64,000 bases of DNA from Sphagnum compactum (Eukaryota > Bryophyta > Sphagnopsida > Sphagnales), in assembly GCA_965153455.1 (NCBI GenBank), contig OZ234496.1, positions 12,764,304 through 12,828,303 on the forward strand. Reading direction: 5' to 3'. This document shows, in pieces, positions 11,411 to 23,347 of this stretch (position 1 is its first letter; each line of letters begins with the position of its first letter). The notes under the pieces are model-generated. The model was not told where the DNA came from. It saw nothing but the letters and a program-made list of their open reading frames with translations, and did no database searches. The translations under genes were made by a program, and so were the position numbers.

Positions 11411-14400
11411 ATAAATACATGGAAAGAACAAATTTGTGTGATTGGGTCCAGTTCCAGGAAAAAACCAAAAGGAAAAGAGTGGTCAGTTCCACACTTGGTT
11501 CCAAAATGGGGTCCCAAACCCCATTCCAGTTCCTACCTAATTCTGAAAACTGGGCATGATTCCATGTAAGTTTCAAGTACCCACAATCAGAATTCCTACT
11601 CGGCAATCCGCGTGTTCGGCCAACATTGGATACATCTTTGACATGCATGAGATGTATCTTATTATACGATAGCAAATTTAATGTATTTGAAAATTGTAAA
11701 CTTTGATCAAGAAAAATGTACCACAAGCGAGCAAAAATTCATTTTAGTGATTTGCACCACAATGACACGGCATTGTTATTTAGAGGAGGTAAGATCAGTG
11801 TTTTTTTTCCATCAATTTTTTTTCATTTTTTCTTTAAAATTTGGAAATTTCTGTTTTTCTATTATAAATTCAACTATTTTTTTGAGGAATTTTTGGCCAA
11901 ACTGTATATAAAAAATCCAGGAAAAAAAAAAAACTAGGGGTAATATGCATACTATGGTGGAAAATCATTGTCCTTTCGCATATTCCAAACTTAGCAAAAT
12001 TTGTTAAAGTAGCTAGTAAGAGTATTTTTGGGATTTCACTGCCAATTGTTTAAATTGAATCAATATGGTTAATACTTATGCAATCATGCTGTTGGAGGAA
12101 AGGTTGAGTAGAACGGTGCATTTAGGGTTGGTAATGCCATGCAAGAGACATCATCATTTTGGGGTTCTTGGGCTTGGGCCCTAGTGTTAAGTGGGGCTAG
12201 TTGTTGCCTAACTATTTTGCCAAAGATATTTGATCCTCCTAACAATAAAAGGATGTTGTAGCATAGATTTGTGTCTTTAGAATGTGTGAAAAGCGGTGGT
12301 GGTGATGAACATACAAAACAAGTCCACACAAATTAATTTTTATTTTTCTCTTTTTATTTTTCAAAAATTTGATAATGTAAGTTTATCAAAAAAATTACTT
12401 TAAAATTTTATTTTACATTGAAAAAACAAGGGTTTTTCAAAAAATTCTCAAAACAATGTGACAAAATAGGTAGTGAAAATTTACCACAAATTTTTTAAAA
12501 AATTCACTGGGCCCATAACTTGAGATGGGCTGAACTCCTTGATTTGCACCTACAAGTGGAGATTAAGATCTTCTCCTCAAAGAAACCAACCCCAACACCA
12601 TCTTAAAGAATATAATACCTTTATTGAGCAAAAGCATGAAAAGCAACAAGCCCATAAGGAGATCTTCAGTGGCCTTCAATTTTCACTTTTGCTCACATGG
12701 AGATCCATCTCACTATGAATTCGGGATTTTGAGTAATTGTGTACGGAAACAATGTGGGTCAATAGATCATGGCCAATGAGTTTTCCTTCGACAAATTTTG
12801 TCATGTTTTAGAGAAAAAAATTGGGGCAATTTTGGAGAAAATGTGTTTAAACTTTTTGTAGTGTAAAAATTCAGCTGATTTTGCTAATATTTTGGAGAAA
12901 AAATTGCCAAAATTTTTATATCACAAAATTGAAACAAAAAACCCTGGGACCGGCCTGATCATGGCATCATTTTTTCTTTCTCACAAAAGAAGGATGATTC
13001 TTTCAGTCATGGTAATAATCTTTTGCTTGAATGTTTGTGGAACACAGATAAAGCAATTCCAAATATCTATGTACGAGAGGCGGGCCATTGTGTCAATTAC
13101 ATGGATGATATATAGTGGACATCTTGAGGAACATTGGATTGTAAGGTGTAAATTACAGGGGATGGGCATGTATGTGATGGTGCATGGAGTGCATGTGTTA
13201 TAATACTTGACACAATTTTTGGCCCACACAGTATATGGACCTACATTTGCTTTTTCTTGCTGAAGGTATTATTACCTAGTGGTACACTTAGGAGATGTTA
13301 GTTGAGAATAAATCCATTGGCCTTTTGAAAACATGAGTCCAAATTTAATACCAACTAACCTTCTTCAATCATGGAGAAAATCATGCATTTAAATGGCAAA
13401 TGGGCCTGAGGATTTGTGTAAAGAAAAGTAAACATTCATCTAAACTATTATCAATGCTCACTTTTTCAATAAAGGGAGGACCAATATACTTCATAAATGT
13501 AATTTCTGCTCTTCATCTTTATCATGGATTTTTATTATTTTGTCATGAGTGATTGATTCTTTCCAACAATTGTTTTTTCGCTTTTTTGACCCAAAAATTG
13601 GGATTTTTTTAATAGTGTAAATTCGAGTACTTTTATTATTTTTTGGGAAAATTTGCCACAATTTTTAGATCAAAAAAATTGAGGAGGAGAGGAAAAGAAA
13701 CATTGGCATGTGCATCAACATTTAAGTCAGGCCATTTAGAATTGTTTTGTTTCAATTTTGTAATGTAGCCAAACTAGTGATCACCCGCAAGAAGCTTTAG
13801 CCAATTTTTTGGCTATAGGCTAGGTGTGAAACTAGAAACAACTTTTAATAAAAATTTTATGTCTCAGCTACTTGCTGGAACTTGTTGTAGGAATATGGTG
13901 AATTTTTTTAAATAATCAAAATCTGGGCCATTGTTTTCTCAAAACTCCTTTGCATGTGTTGAAATCATATTTTTCAGATTGAAAAACTATGAAAATTCGC
14001 CTAAAACAGAAACACTTTTTAGAATATTAATATGAATTAGAATTTCATGGTGGGTGATTTTCCTTTCAATTAATTCACACAATTTAAAAGAAATATTATA
14101 TAATGTTAATTATGTACAACCAATGAAATGCAATAACATGCCTAGAACATAGGTTCTAGCTTATATTTTTCCTTCTAGAATTGTATTTATTTATTTAGAA
14201 ATCTACAAATTTTTATATTCTATAAATTTGTTTCACAGGCTTTGTAATAGGAAGGAAAATTTTGGTCTAAGTTCTTTGAAGAAAAAAAATCTTTGGTAGC
14301 CTAGATGTGGGCTCAAGCAAAAGAAGTACTTAAAAGTTTAAGAAAATAGAAGCTATACTTTTCATGACCAAAGTTGTTGTTTCCACTTGAGGCTTTATTA

Positions 14401-14570
14401 ATGGTTCAAAGACAACATTGAAATTGTAAAGCATGCAGAAGCTGAAAGAAAAGGGTGGGGTTTTCCTGAAATGGAGTTTGATATCCACAATGGGTGGCTG
14501 GTTGGTCCCAAGTTGGGGACAAGGTTCTTCTTTTCGTTTAATGTAGAATCTAGATGCATGGAGTAAAGGG
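11411..14570. other. intergenic, no gene seen
   Basis: AT-rich with many poly-A/T runs. Words such as GGAGAAAA...TTTGCCA recur at 12780-12920 and 13630-13690, suggesting old repeats. Short ORFs at 11367-11937 and 12892-13203 lack recognisable domains. Confidence 0.5.

Positions 14571-14573
<3 letters not shown>

Positions 14574-14601
<28 letters not shown>
14574..14601. repeat. (CT)n microsatellite
   Basis: Uninterrupted CT dinucleotides, about 14 units. A shorter GA tract follows at about 14688-14708. Both are simple sequence repeats. Confidence 0.9.
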
Positions 14602-14604
<3 letters not shown>

Positions 14605-14783
14605 GGAAAGAAATTTGAAAAAATGTTATCATTGGAAGCAAAGGTGATTATGTGAAGGGGGATGATGGCCCAGTGTGAAAAGGTGAGTGAGAGAGAGAGA
14701 GAGAGAGAAAACACTCATGTAAAAAGGGCATCCAAATGGTGGCATGTTTCCTCAACAACACATTAAGGGCCTGCCTTAGGTGG

Positions 14784-14993
14784 AGCCTGATTCCCCCTCG
14801 CATGGGCCTGATCCCACTCTCATGGGGCCTGATTCCAATTTCACCTCATATGGGCCTGATTCCACTCGCATTGAGGCCCGATTCCACCTCACATGGGCCT
14901 TATTACACTCGCATTGGGGCCTGATTGCACTCGCATCAGGGCCTCATTCCACTCGCGTGGGCCCAATTCCACCTTGTGTGGGCCTGATTCCAG
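14784..14993 (+). repeat. ~21-bp minisatellite (GCCTGATTCCAC...TGGG)
   Basis: About nine degenerate units of 20-27 bp follow one another, each starting GCCTGATTCC or a close variant and ending in ATGG or TGGG. Two forward frames stay open across the array, giving repetitive peptides with GLIPL and GPDST motifs. No splice site, conserved start or flanking coding sequence supports a gene, so I treat the open frames as a by-product of the repeat. Confidence 0.85.
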
Positions 14994-16918
14994 TAAAGCT
15001 CTCTGCGGAGGGCTTTTTACTGATCATAAAGCCGAGCTTCAGTGTTTTTTTGCTTTCCTTTTCTTCCGTGCTACCTGGCAGGTGTCATGGGAAAAACGGA
15101 AAAATGGGGGTGTTTCCCAAAATAAATGGAATGCCTACTACTACTACTTTGAAAAAAAACAACAAGGAAAAAAGAAAGAAAAAAAAAGGCTCAGTAACAT
15201 GCCCTCTGATTACACCAAAACAAATTAAGAAGAATCTGAGCGGGATGGGGTGCAGCAAATGTTCCATTTTTCATAAGCATGCAGAGAGAGCATCAAGTGC
15301 CGTGTTTGATTGGCAATTGCCATTAAGGGACCGCGACACTATGGACTAATGGGTACCTAGTTTTGATTTGGTCGCACATTTTGATGAATGAATGCTCACC
15401 GGGTGGGTTTCCTGGGATGAAACCCTAAGTTCATCTTTCTTTCAGGTGGGAGCAAGGTTCATATGAAACATTATTTCCTATTGTGATTATTATTAATTAA
15501 TTGTTGCTGCTTGGAACTGGGAACTTGGGCATAAGGGGCAGCAAAACCATTATTATTATTATTATGATTATTATTACACAATGAACCACCACTTGCTTGT
15601 TGTTGGGGGTTGGACTTCAGACTGGACCGATGTGGTGGGCATTTGGGCATGCTGGCCGGAGATCCATATTTTTGGGTAATGTTGTTTTCAAACTGACTAT
15701 TGTTCACTATATTCTTCATTCTTGGTTGTTTGGGAATGGATCAAAAATTCAACAGATTTGCACGCCGAGTGCGTGATCAATCGATTGATTGATTTGTGGT
15801 GTGATCTCGGCCCTTTTTGTACATGGCAGGGGCGACTGACTACCTCTCAATCAATGGTGGATATCTGTATAGGGAGGTAAGTAGCGCTTCACCTTGCATT
15901 ATCGATTTGAACTTCCAACGACTCGCACCGTGGTGGTCATGGTCACAACTTCAACGCACTTGACTAATTGGTTTTCATAGGTTTTTTTATTCACAAAGTC
16001 TACAAGCCCACAATAGCTAGCATGGGAAGCAATGAGTCAACAAGCCATTTTTTTCCTTTCTTTTTTTGTATGCAAAATTTCAATACAAACTAGATTAAAA
16101 AAAGAATGGAATACATCTTTAACCGCAAGCCTAAGCTCAAGTGAAATTTGTACTAAGTTCTCACAATTGGTACCTTTGTACACTAGGTCCTCACATTCAA
16201 TCACTCAAAGTGCCCAAGATTGGTTTTTCACCCAAACTTCAAGACTTTATTGATGTGTTTCACTTGCGACCCCCATTATGCTAAGGTTGGTCGCGTGCGT
16301 AATTAATTAGTGCCGGAAAAATGGAGTGGCATGGGTGTGCAATTGACCAACCAAGAAGCACATAAAATGAAATATTTAACATAAACTTGAAATTAAAAAA
16401 TAGAAAAAATGTGTATGAAACATTGAAGACTAACTCTAGATATTAGGGCCAAACTTCAAAGATTGCTTTTATTTTTCTTAAGCAAAAGCTTTAGTTCTCA
16501 GGGTTGTTTTCAACATACCAAAATGCACTAATTAACTATGTAGTACATAGTAAATTGAAATTAAAATTTGCATCACAAAAACTCCCACATACTCCTAATC
16601 TTCATCATATTTCACACAAAAGTAAATGCAAAAGCTTCAAGAAATGATAATAAGTACACATATTGAAAACACACTAGTGTGGCCAGTGCTTTTTTTTTTT
16701 TTTGGGCGAAATTTCACACTGTGGTGGCCAAAAAAAAAATACCCAGTGCGAATTGTACAAAGGTTTCATTGGGGGAAAAAAAAAACGCCAGAGTTGCCAT
16801 ATCTTGAGGAAAAAAAGTCACATGTCGCCATATTCAGACTAGGTATGAGTTCATATCGGTCGCCACAGGCCAAAAGTAGGCAGGATTTTTTTTAATTATT
16901 TATTTAATAATTAGAAAA
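14994..16918. other. intergenic, no gene seen
   Basis: Contains (ATT)n-like tracts at 15540-15580 and poly-A/T runs. Open frames here (for example the right-hand part of 14780-15349) become lysine- or asparagine-rich low-complexity peptides. No gene supported. Confidence 0.5.
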
Positions 16919-17002
16919 AAAATCAAAACTAAATATTTTAGGGTTTTCCAAACAATTCCAATTGCTTACCCAAATATCCCTAAAATATTTAGTTTTGATT
17001 TT
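16919..17002. repeat. perfect 25-bp inverted repeat with 34-nt loop
   Basis: The left arm (16919-16943) runs from AAAATCAAAACTAAA to TTTTAGGG and the right arm (16978-17002) is its exact reverse complement. The RNA from either strand would fold into a long uninterrupted stem. It lies about 0.8 kb before the presumed BOP promoter. A small MITE-type foldback or a small-RNA precursor are both possible; the sequence does not decide. Confidence 0.8.
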
Positions 17003-17475
17003 GTTGAATTTTCTTTGATAAAAAGTGTTTCAATACTCAATAACTAACACTCTAGGTCTAAAGTCTAAACGCTACCTTGATGCACCCCTACTCAATGGTG
17101 CATCCCTACTTGTTGAGGGCTTTCCAATGGTACCAAGAGCACGACACAAGGCAACTTGATTTGGGAAACCTCAGTGTGAGAAACAAAAGAAACAAATAAC
17201 CTTTCTTTATACATACACTATCTATTGTAGCCTCTGTCGGTGGCCTAAGAGTGAACTAGTTACCGAATTAATTTTCCCTTTCAAGATCATTTTTTGTAAT
17301 TTAATTACGTTTTCGATGATAAAACTAAGTTTAAATTTCAATATCTCTTGCACCTTAGATCTAATTTTTTTCCAAATCACCTTTGTCAAATTCTACTCCT
17401 TAAGGACTTTCCAAAGATACCAAGAGTGTCACCAAATTCCCTTATAATGTTGTAGTTTTGATTTAAATGAATTTT

Positions 17476-17555
17476 CAGTGAAAATATATGTAGCAGCAGT
17501 GGAGGCGCTCAGGAAAAGGGAAAAGACAGGATGAAACTCAGTTTACCACCAAAAT
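17476..17555 (+). repeat. 80-bp dispersed direct repeat, copy 2
   Basis: Same sequence as 1611-1690 with only a few differences, in the same orientation. It lies directly upstream of the BOP promoter region. Confidence 0.8.
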
Positions 17556-17699
17556 ACTTGGCACATACTAGGCAAACTTTTCCCAAAAAAAGAAAAGAAA
17601 AAGAAAAACAAACACCACCATGCTACCTATTTTGGTGCAAATAGGGTCAACATGTAGGTATGAAGTAAGAGAGAGGTAGACATTTCAGGGTAGGTAAGT

Positions 17700-18300
17700 A
17701 CAGGAAGGTAGGTAGTAAATTGGGTAACGGGCAGACCACAAAGGACAAGAAACGGGCAGCACTGTCACGTCCGCGGCACCTCCCTTGAGACCGCACGGTC
17801 TACCGCGCCCGCGCGCGCCCGCGGGCGCTCTCGCCGCTTCTCCTCTCTCTCTCTCGCGCTCTCTCTTCTCTCTCTTTCTTGTTGCAGCAAGCAAGAAGAC
17901 AGGCACATGCACCTGGCAGTGTCTTGGTCGTCGTCGTCGTCTTCTTCCTCGTCTCTTGCCGCTTGATTTTCCAGAGTATGAAATTATAAAACTACGAGGA
18001 TTGGAAGAGGCATGCGGAGAAGAAGAAGAAGAAGAAGAAGATGATGCAGTGCTTCTTTGTTTTTTTCCTTTCTTTCTTTCTTTCTTTTTGGGTAGCAGGC
18101 AGGCTGCTGCAGCAGCTAGCTGGGTACGGCTGAGCGATGCTTGCCGGGGTTTGATCAGGGTTTGTGAACTAGGGGATTGATCAGAGGGGACTGTGTGTGT
18201 TGTTGATGGATGTTGTTTGTAAGCTTAATTCGGGGTTCTTCCACCTCCTCCTCCTCCTTCTCGTCTACTATAAAAAGTTGCAGGGCGCTGTTTCGAGGTC
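17700..18300 (+). promoter_or_regulatory. probable BOP promoter / transcription start region
   Basis: The base composition changes sharply here. A GC-rich island at about 17765-17835 (CGCGCCCGCGCGCGCCCGCG) is followed by a long pyrimidine tract (17835-17880) of the kind often found in plant core promoters. A TATAAAAA box lies at 18269-18276. This precedes the BOP start codon by 1.3-1.8 kb, implying a long 5' leader if transcription starts here. The exact start site cannot be told from sequence. Confidence 0.5.
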
Positions 18301-18611
18301 AGTAGCTTCTAGTTCAGAACTTTGTGCTGATCTAGCCTTAGCCTTGTGTCTGTGCATGGGTGCGTGCGTGCATGTGTATGTGGGTGGCTAGTGTGGGGAG
18401 TTTTACCCTGTTCGCAGTTTGTCAGCTTTTTGTGTGCTGGGTGATGCATGCATGCACGCGACTCCCGTAGTGGGTGAGCTCGCAATCAAAGGGACAAGAG
18501 CTGGACACCATGATGAGTTAGAGAGCTTTTTCTGGCAAGCTTGTTCATGAGCTTTTCTGGTGATTGAGAAAGAAAACGTTTTCACGGGAAAGCCGCGTTG
18601 CTTGCAAACAG

Positions 18612-18696
18612 ATTGAAGACACAGAGAGACACAGAGAGAGAGAGAGAGACACACACACACACACACACACAGTGAGACACAGAGAGAGAAAGAGAG
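18612..18696. repeat. compound (GA)n/(CA)n microsatellite in BOP leader
   Basis: GAGACACAGAGAGAC-type units, an (AC)n run around 18649-18671 and further GA units. It lies in the presumed transcribed leader of the BOP gene. Confidence 0.85.
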
Positions 18697-19384
18697 AGGC
18701 GGGCGAGTTGCGATTTAACAAGATGGATTGAGTTCAGCTGGTCGAGGAGAAATGCAAATTTTGAAAGGAGGAAGTTGGGAGAGTTGATTGAGCTCGGATA
18801 GAAAGCATAAGAGTAGCTAGTGTGAAGAATTTGAGAGAGACACAGTCGAGGCGGCGTGAGGCTGGCTTGCGGTTGAAAGTCTCTAATCTTCAACAGAGCT
18901 GTGATCTAAAGGAATGGAAGAATTGTGGGAGCATTGAAGAAGACTTGCTGCTGCTGCTGCTGCATGGTCCTAGCAAAAGACACATGGTTTCAGAACAAAT
19001 TTAGTCAGCATCAGCAGCAGCTTACAAGTTTCTTCTTCAGCTTGTGCAGCTTACAAGCTTACAAGCTGCAATCAAGATCCACACACAAAATTCAATTTCA
19101 TCATGTGACTCTATCTGTGGACTAGTTAGATCCAGGTGAAGAAGAAGTTCAAGCATGAGGTTCACCATTTGTGTGGGAATTCATATGCATTGAAGAAGAA
19201 TGCTTGACCAGAAGGGGTCATTCAGGAAGCCTGTTCAAGCTCTTGGAAACAAAAGCTGTAACTCTACAAGTCTTGCTTTGAAATTCCCTAATTGCAAGAC
19301 ATGAAGACCAGGAGGTGGTCACACTGCTAGCTCATGTAACATCACATTCTTTTCAAATGCAACAATCCAAAAGATGTTCTCGTG

Positions 19385-19500
19385 CTCAATCTGAGGACTT
19401 TTGAAGATTCAATGTTCTTGTGCCCAGTCCATCTGAGCACTTGAAGATTCAATGTTCTTGTGCTCCTTGATCTGAGGAAGATTCAAGTCCTTGGGTGGTT
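19385..19500 (+). repeat. short tandem repeat in BOP 5' leader
   Basis: Three degenerate units share AAGATTCAATGTTCTTGTGC and ATCTGAG words (starting near 19390, 19440 and 19470) just upstream of the BOP start codon. There is no in-frame ATG upstream of 19550 in the BOP frame. Confidence 0.7.
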
Positions 19501-19549
19501 CTACAAATTGGGGGAGCAGCAGCAGGAGATTCAAGGAGCAGCTGATGAA

Positions 19550-22500
19550 ATGAATCTGGAAGAACAACCTCTAAAGTCCTTGTCGGAGGATTTGTTGAGC
19601 TTGTTGGTGAATGGGCAAGCATTCAGTGATGTAACATTTGCAGTAGAAGGGCGGCATGTGTATGCACACAAATGTGTGTTAGCAGCTCGCAGTCCTTTTT
19701 TCAGAATGATCTTCTGTGGCAATGCACAACAGATGCAGATGTGGGATGATGATCATCAGCATCATCATCATGCAGGGACAGTCCCTCAAACCACCACCAC
19801 AACTGCAGCAGCAGCTACTCATGTAGCCCAGCAGGCCGTCATTCCTGTGGGCATTGTGGGACACGATGTGTTCATGCTCTTGCTGCAGTTTCTGTACAGT
19901 GGCACTCTTTCTTTCTCAACACAAAATCATGTCTCCTCCCTCAGGTCTTGCAAGGAGAAGGGCTGCTGGCACACTCACTGTAGCTCTGCAGTCGAATTCG
20001 CTCTCGAAACCCTGAATGCTGCTCACTTCTTCGGGATGGACCAACTATCTACTCTCACACAGGTCAGAACTTCTCTGTGCAACTTCTTGCAGCTCATTGT
20101 TGAGCTAGACTTTGAAGAAGAAGACCCAATTCTGTCTGTCTGTCTGTCTGTCTGCATCTTTTGTGCTGGTGGCAGGCATTGACCAATTTCTTGAACTAAG
20201 TAGATTCTGCAGCCTCCTCTTGATCAACTCTTGAAGTTGTTGGCTGTTTGCAGAAGCACTTGGCAGCCATGGCAGAGAAAGCATCAATCAAAGACGTGAT
20301 GCGCATTCTGTTTGCAGCTCGCAAGCAAATAGATGGACCACACTTGTGGGCACTGTGCTCAAAGCTAGTGGCAAAGTCAGGGCTGCCATCAGATGTGTTG
20401 CAAAAGCATCTGCCTGCAGATGTGGTTGTGGAAATAGAGTTGATCCGACAGAAGACAGGATATCATGGATCATATGATGGTGGCAGTGGCTCTTCCATAT
20501 CCAACAATGCACTCTCAGAGCAAAGGACTAAGCGCATGCAAAAAGCTCTCGACTCATCAGACGTTGAGCTTGTCAACATGATGGTCATGGGCGAGGGACT
20601 CAACCTTGATAAGGCCCTAGCCCTTCACTATGCAGTCAGCAACTGCAGCAGGTGAGGAGCAGCAGCTGGAGGATCAGTTGCAAGCTTCACATCCTTTCCT
20701 TTGGTTTGCAACAACCATTTCCAATGACAATTTATTTGTTTATTTATTTATTTTTCCTTCAATTTCCCTGAGCTTGATTGGACCCTCACTCAACAATGTG
20801 CTGGTGCAAAATGTGTGTGTGTGTGTGCACAGGAAGGTGGTGAAGACCTTGCTGGACCTGGGAGCTGCAAATGTGAACTTACAAGGACTAGATGGGCGCA
20901 CACCGTTACACATGGTGGCAGAGGCAGGTGATCCAGAAATGATAGCCATGCTATTGGACCATCAAGCAGATCCACACATTCGGACAGCAAACGGCAGGAC
21001 TGCAATTGACATTGTTCAAGCTGTGGCAACAGATGCACTTGCAAGTTCAGGGACCATGACAATGTCTTATGGTAATCATCCTAGCATCAAAGGGTCTGAT
21101 CGACATAACCGGCTGAGGCTTTGTCTTGAGCTCTTAGAGAGGGCAGCAGCAATGACAGTTGTTCATGCAGGTGCAACTTCCAAACTTGACAGTGGGAGCT
21201 GTTCAGTATCAACATTCACTGAGCATGGGAGTATAAGTCCCTTTCGGCAGCGGCCAGACGAGTCTAATGACAACAACTTTGCATCCATACCCAGGAGGGC
21301 AGATGCAGGAATCATTCAACCCTTGGCTCAGGGAGCTCAACTAAGCAACAATGGCTTCTATTCATCACCAAGTTCTCAAGGAAAAGGTGAGCTGTTGGAA
21401 ACATGGTGCTAGCTATATGTCCTCCCGGAGTGATCAATGTCTTTAGTTATGGGTTCAGACTTCTCTGTCTGCAAGTGGGCCAAAGGTGGTGTGTGTTTAT
21501 GCTGTGAAAATGCCTAAACCTGGACAATGCTTTTTTGTGCTGTGTTTTTCTACATGTAGCCTTTCAGTCTGACTACAGGCCATGATTAGACGCATAAATT
21601 GAAGGGCTCGATTTTTCTTCAAGGTGCCAACCTTGTGGTCTTCCAGGATTTGGGAAGTTCAAGGTACCCATTAAAACACAAATTTGTTTTTGCCATTGCT
21701 TACCAAACCCAAAGTTTCTTGTTCAGATTGTGCAAAATCCAGATTTGTTTACTTCAGCTGGTGTGACCATTGGGTTAGATCCATTTTTCTTTGAGACACC
21801 AACATTGTGGTCTTCCAGAATTTGGGAAGAAAAGGTACCCATTAGAAGACAAATTTGTTTTCCCTTTGCCTACCAAACCAAAGTTTCATGTTCAAATTGT
21901 GTAAATCCAAATTTTGTTTGGTTCAACTGGTGTGAACATTGGGTCAGATCAACTTTTCTTTGAGGTGCCGACCTTGTGGTCTTCTGGGATTTGGGAAGTT
22001 GAAGGTACCCATTAGAACACAAAAGATAATTTCCTACCAAACCTTTCTTGTTCTTGTGTAAAAAATACAAATTTTGTGGTGTGAACATCGGGTTAGATCT
22101 AGTTGAAGCACATCTGGAACATTTACTAAACCCAAAAACTGAAGTTAGTCAGCACTTAGTTCAAAAGCACATGGAGCACTACAAGTGTGGTGGGACAAGA
22201 CTGATTTATCTATCTATGTATATTCTCTTTGAGAACCCTGTTTTGTGAGGAATGGGAGGTAACAGGGGAGATTAGTAAGGTGTCTATTTGGGTGCTCTTA
22301 ATTGTGATAGAAAACATGGATCTCATCTTTATGTTCTTTGCATTGTTGATGTATGTTGGACTAGGTAACCAGCATGCTCGAGCTGGTCACTGGAAATAAC
22401 CATCCCACATGAGAGTCAAGATGCCCTCTTTTCGTCTGTGCAGAGAGTGCTTATGAAATCTTCATCCAAGCAGCAAAGGGTTATCCATCATAAATCATGA

Positions 22501-23347
22501 GGCAAAGGTTCTCATGAACCTGAACATAAGTAGACCACAAGGTGTATAAGGGGGAGGGTTCTTGCACCTACTCCTTAAGGGTGAAAAGGACCTTACACTG
22601 TTTTAAGTAGGAATAAGATCCCTTGCACTCCTAGAAGAGTAGGACACAATATCCCTCCTCTTTCTAGGTGGAATATTCATGGATATAAGGTGCCCTCCAA
22701 ATATACTTAGGCAATTTCTCTGAGTGTTTTACAAACCATTGAAGACCCACTTCATGGTTCTGTTTTTCATTCAAATAGGTAAACATGTTTTGAAATTTCA
22801 ATCTCACCAAGGCTGTGTGTTTTCTAATCAAACCAGTGGGGGATTTTGCAAGTCTTTTTTATTTTATGCAAATCTGATTTGAAAATGCCATGAGTTGCTT
22901 GAAATCTTGGCCGAAAGCAAGAAGACAGACAGATTGGTTAATTGATACCACATGGATTTAACAGCTAACTTCACCGTATTGTGTCCAGGGGATGGCAGAC
23001 AGCTGGAGACAGGGAATGCAAGTGACTCAATTTCAGGATTTGTACAACAAAGCTCCTTAGAATGGGCAATGGAAGAAGAACATTGTTGGCAAGCTGAGTC
23101 CAGCAGCCCAAATTACAGCTTCACAGTTGAGCAGCAAAATTCAAGATTGGAGGAGGGACAGCAGTCAACCAAAACAACACCACACCTCTACTCTGATCTA
23201 AAGGACTTACCATTGTTACGCGAGGTTGTGCTTAAGGATATCACCAACGAAACTTTAGAAAATCTGAAAAATGGCACTACTTTAAATAATTTGTCAGATG
23301 AGGAGGTCAATTCAGGTTGGCAGCTATTTTTCCAAGAACAACAATAG
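19550..23347 (+). CDS. BOP: BLADE-ON-PETIOLE-type BTB/POZ-ankyrin co-regulator (NPR1 family)
   Basis: Transcriptional co-regulator of the NPR1/BOP family, which works in the nucleus with TGA bZIP factors in organ-boundary and leaf development. Predicted exons: 19550-20062, 20254-20651, 20833-21386 and 22989-23347. All are joined at GT-AG sites in matching phases (0, 2, 1), giving about 607 residues. The start MNLEEQPLKSLSEDLL matches family N-termini and is the first ATG in frame. Visible parts: BTB/POZ (about residues 20-125) interrupted by a His/Thr/Ala-rich insert (about 66-97); NPR-type zinc finger with C134, C139, H141 and C144 in CKEKGCWHTHC; a conserved helical block (KHLAAMAEKAS, LDSSDVELVNMMVMGEGLNL); ankyrin repeats (about 305-375, DGRTPLHMVAEAG, NGRTAIDIVQ); and LRLCLELLERA. 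If intron 3 is retained, translation stops at 21412, giving 496 residues, close to angiosperm BOP length. The domain call and exons 1-3 are firm; exon 4 is less certain. Confidence 0.9.
21609..22100 (+). repeat. three ~170-bp tandem units in BOP intron 3
   Basis: Units at about 21609-21779, 21780-21950 and 21951-22100 share ACCTTGTGGTCTTCCRGGAT, AAGGTACCCATTARAACACA, CTACCAAACC and GTGTGAACATTGGGTTAGAT. The third is shortened by about 20 bp. They lie between the presumed exon 3 donor and exon 4 acceptor, or in the 3' UTR of the intron-retained form. Confidence 0.85.

Noticed and set aside
12892-13203. 103-codon ORF with a hydrophobic stretch
   Set aside because: No family match that I can name, overlapping minus-strand ORF of similar size, no splice context.
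14780-15349. 189-codon plus-strand ORF
   Set aside because: The first half is minisatellite and the second half a poly-lysine-like low-complexity run; there is no conserved content.
17785-18180. 131-codon ORF in the BOP promoter region
   Set aside because: Composed of CT-, GAA- and T-rich simple sequence; it sits where promoter and leader are expected.
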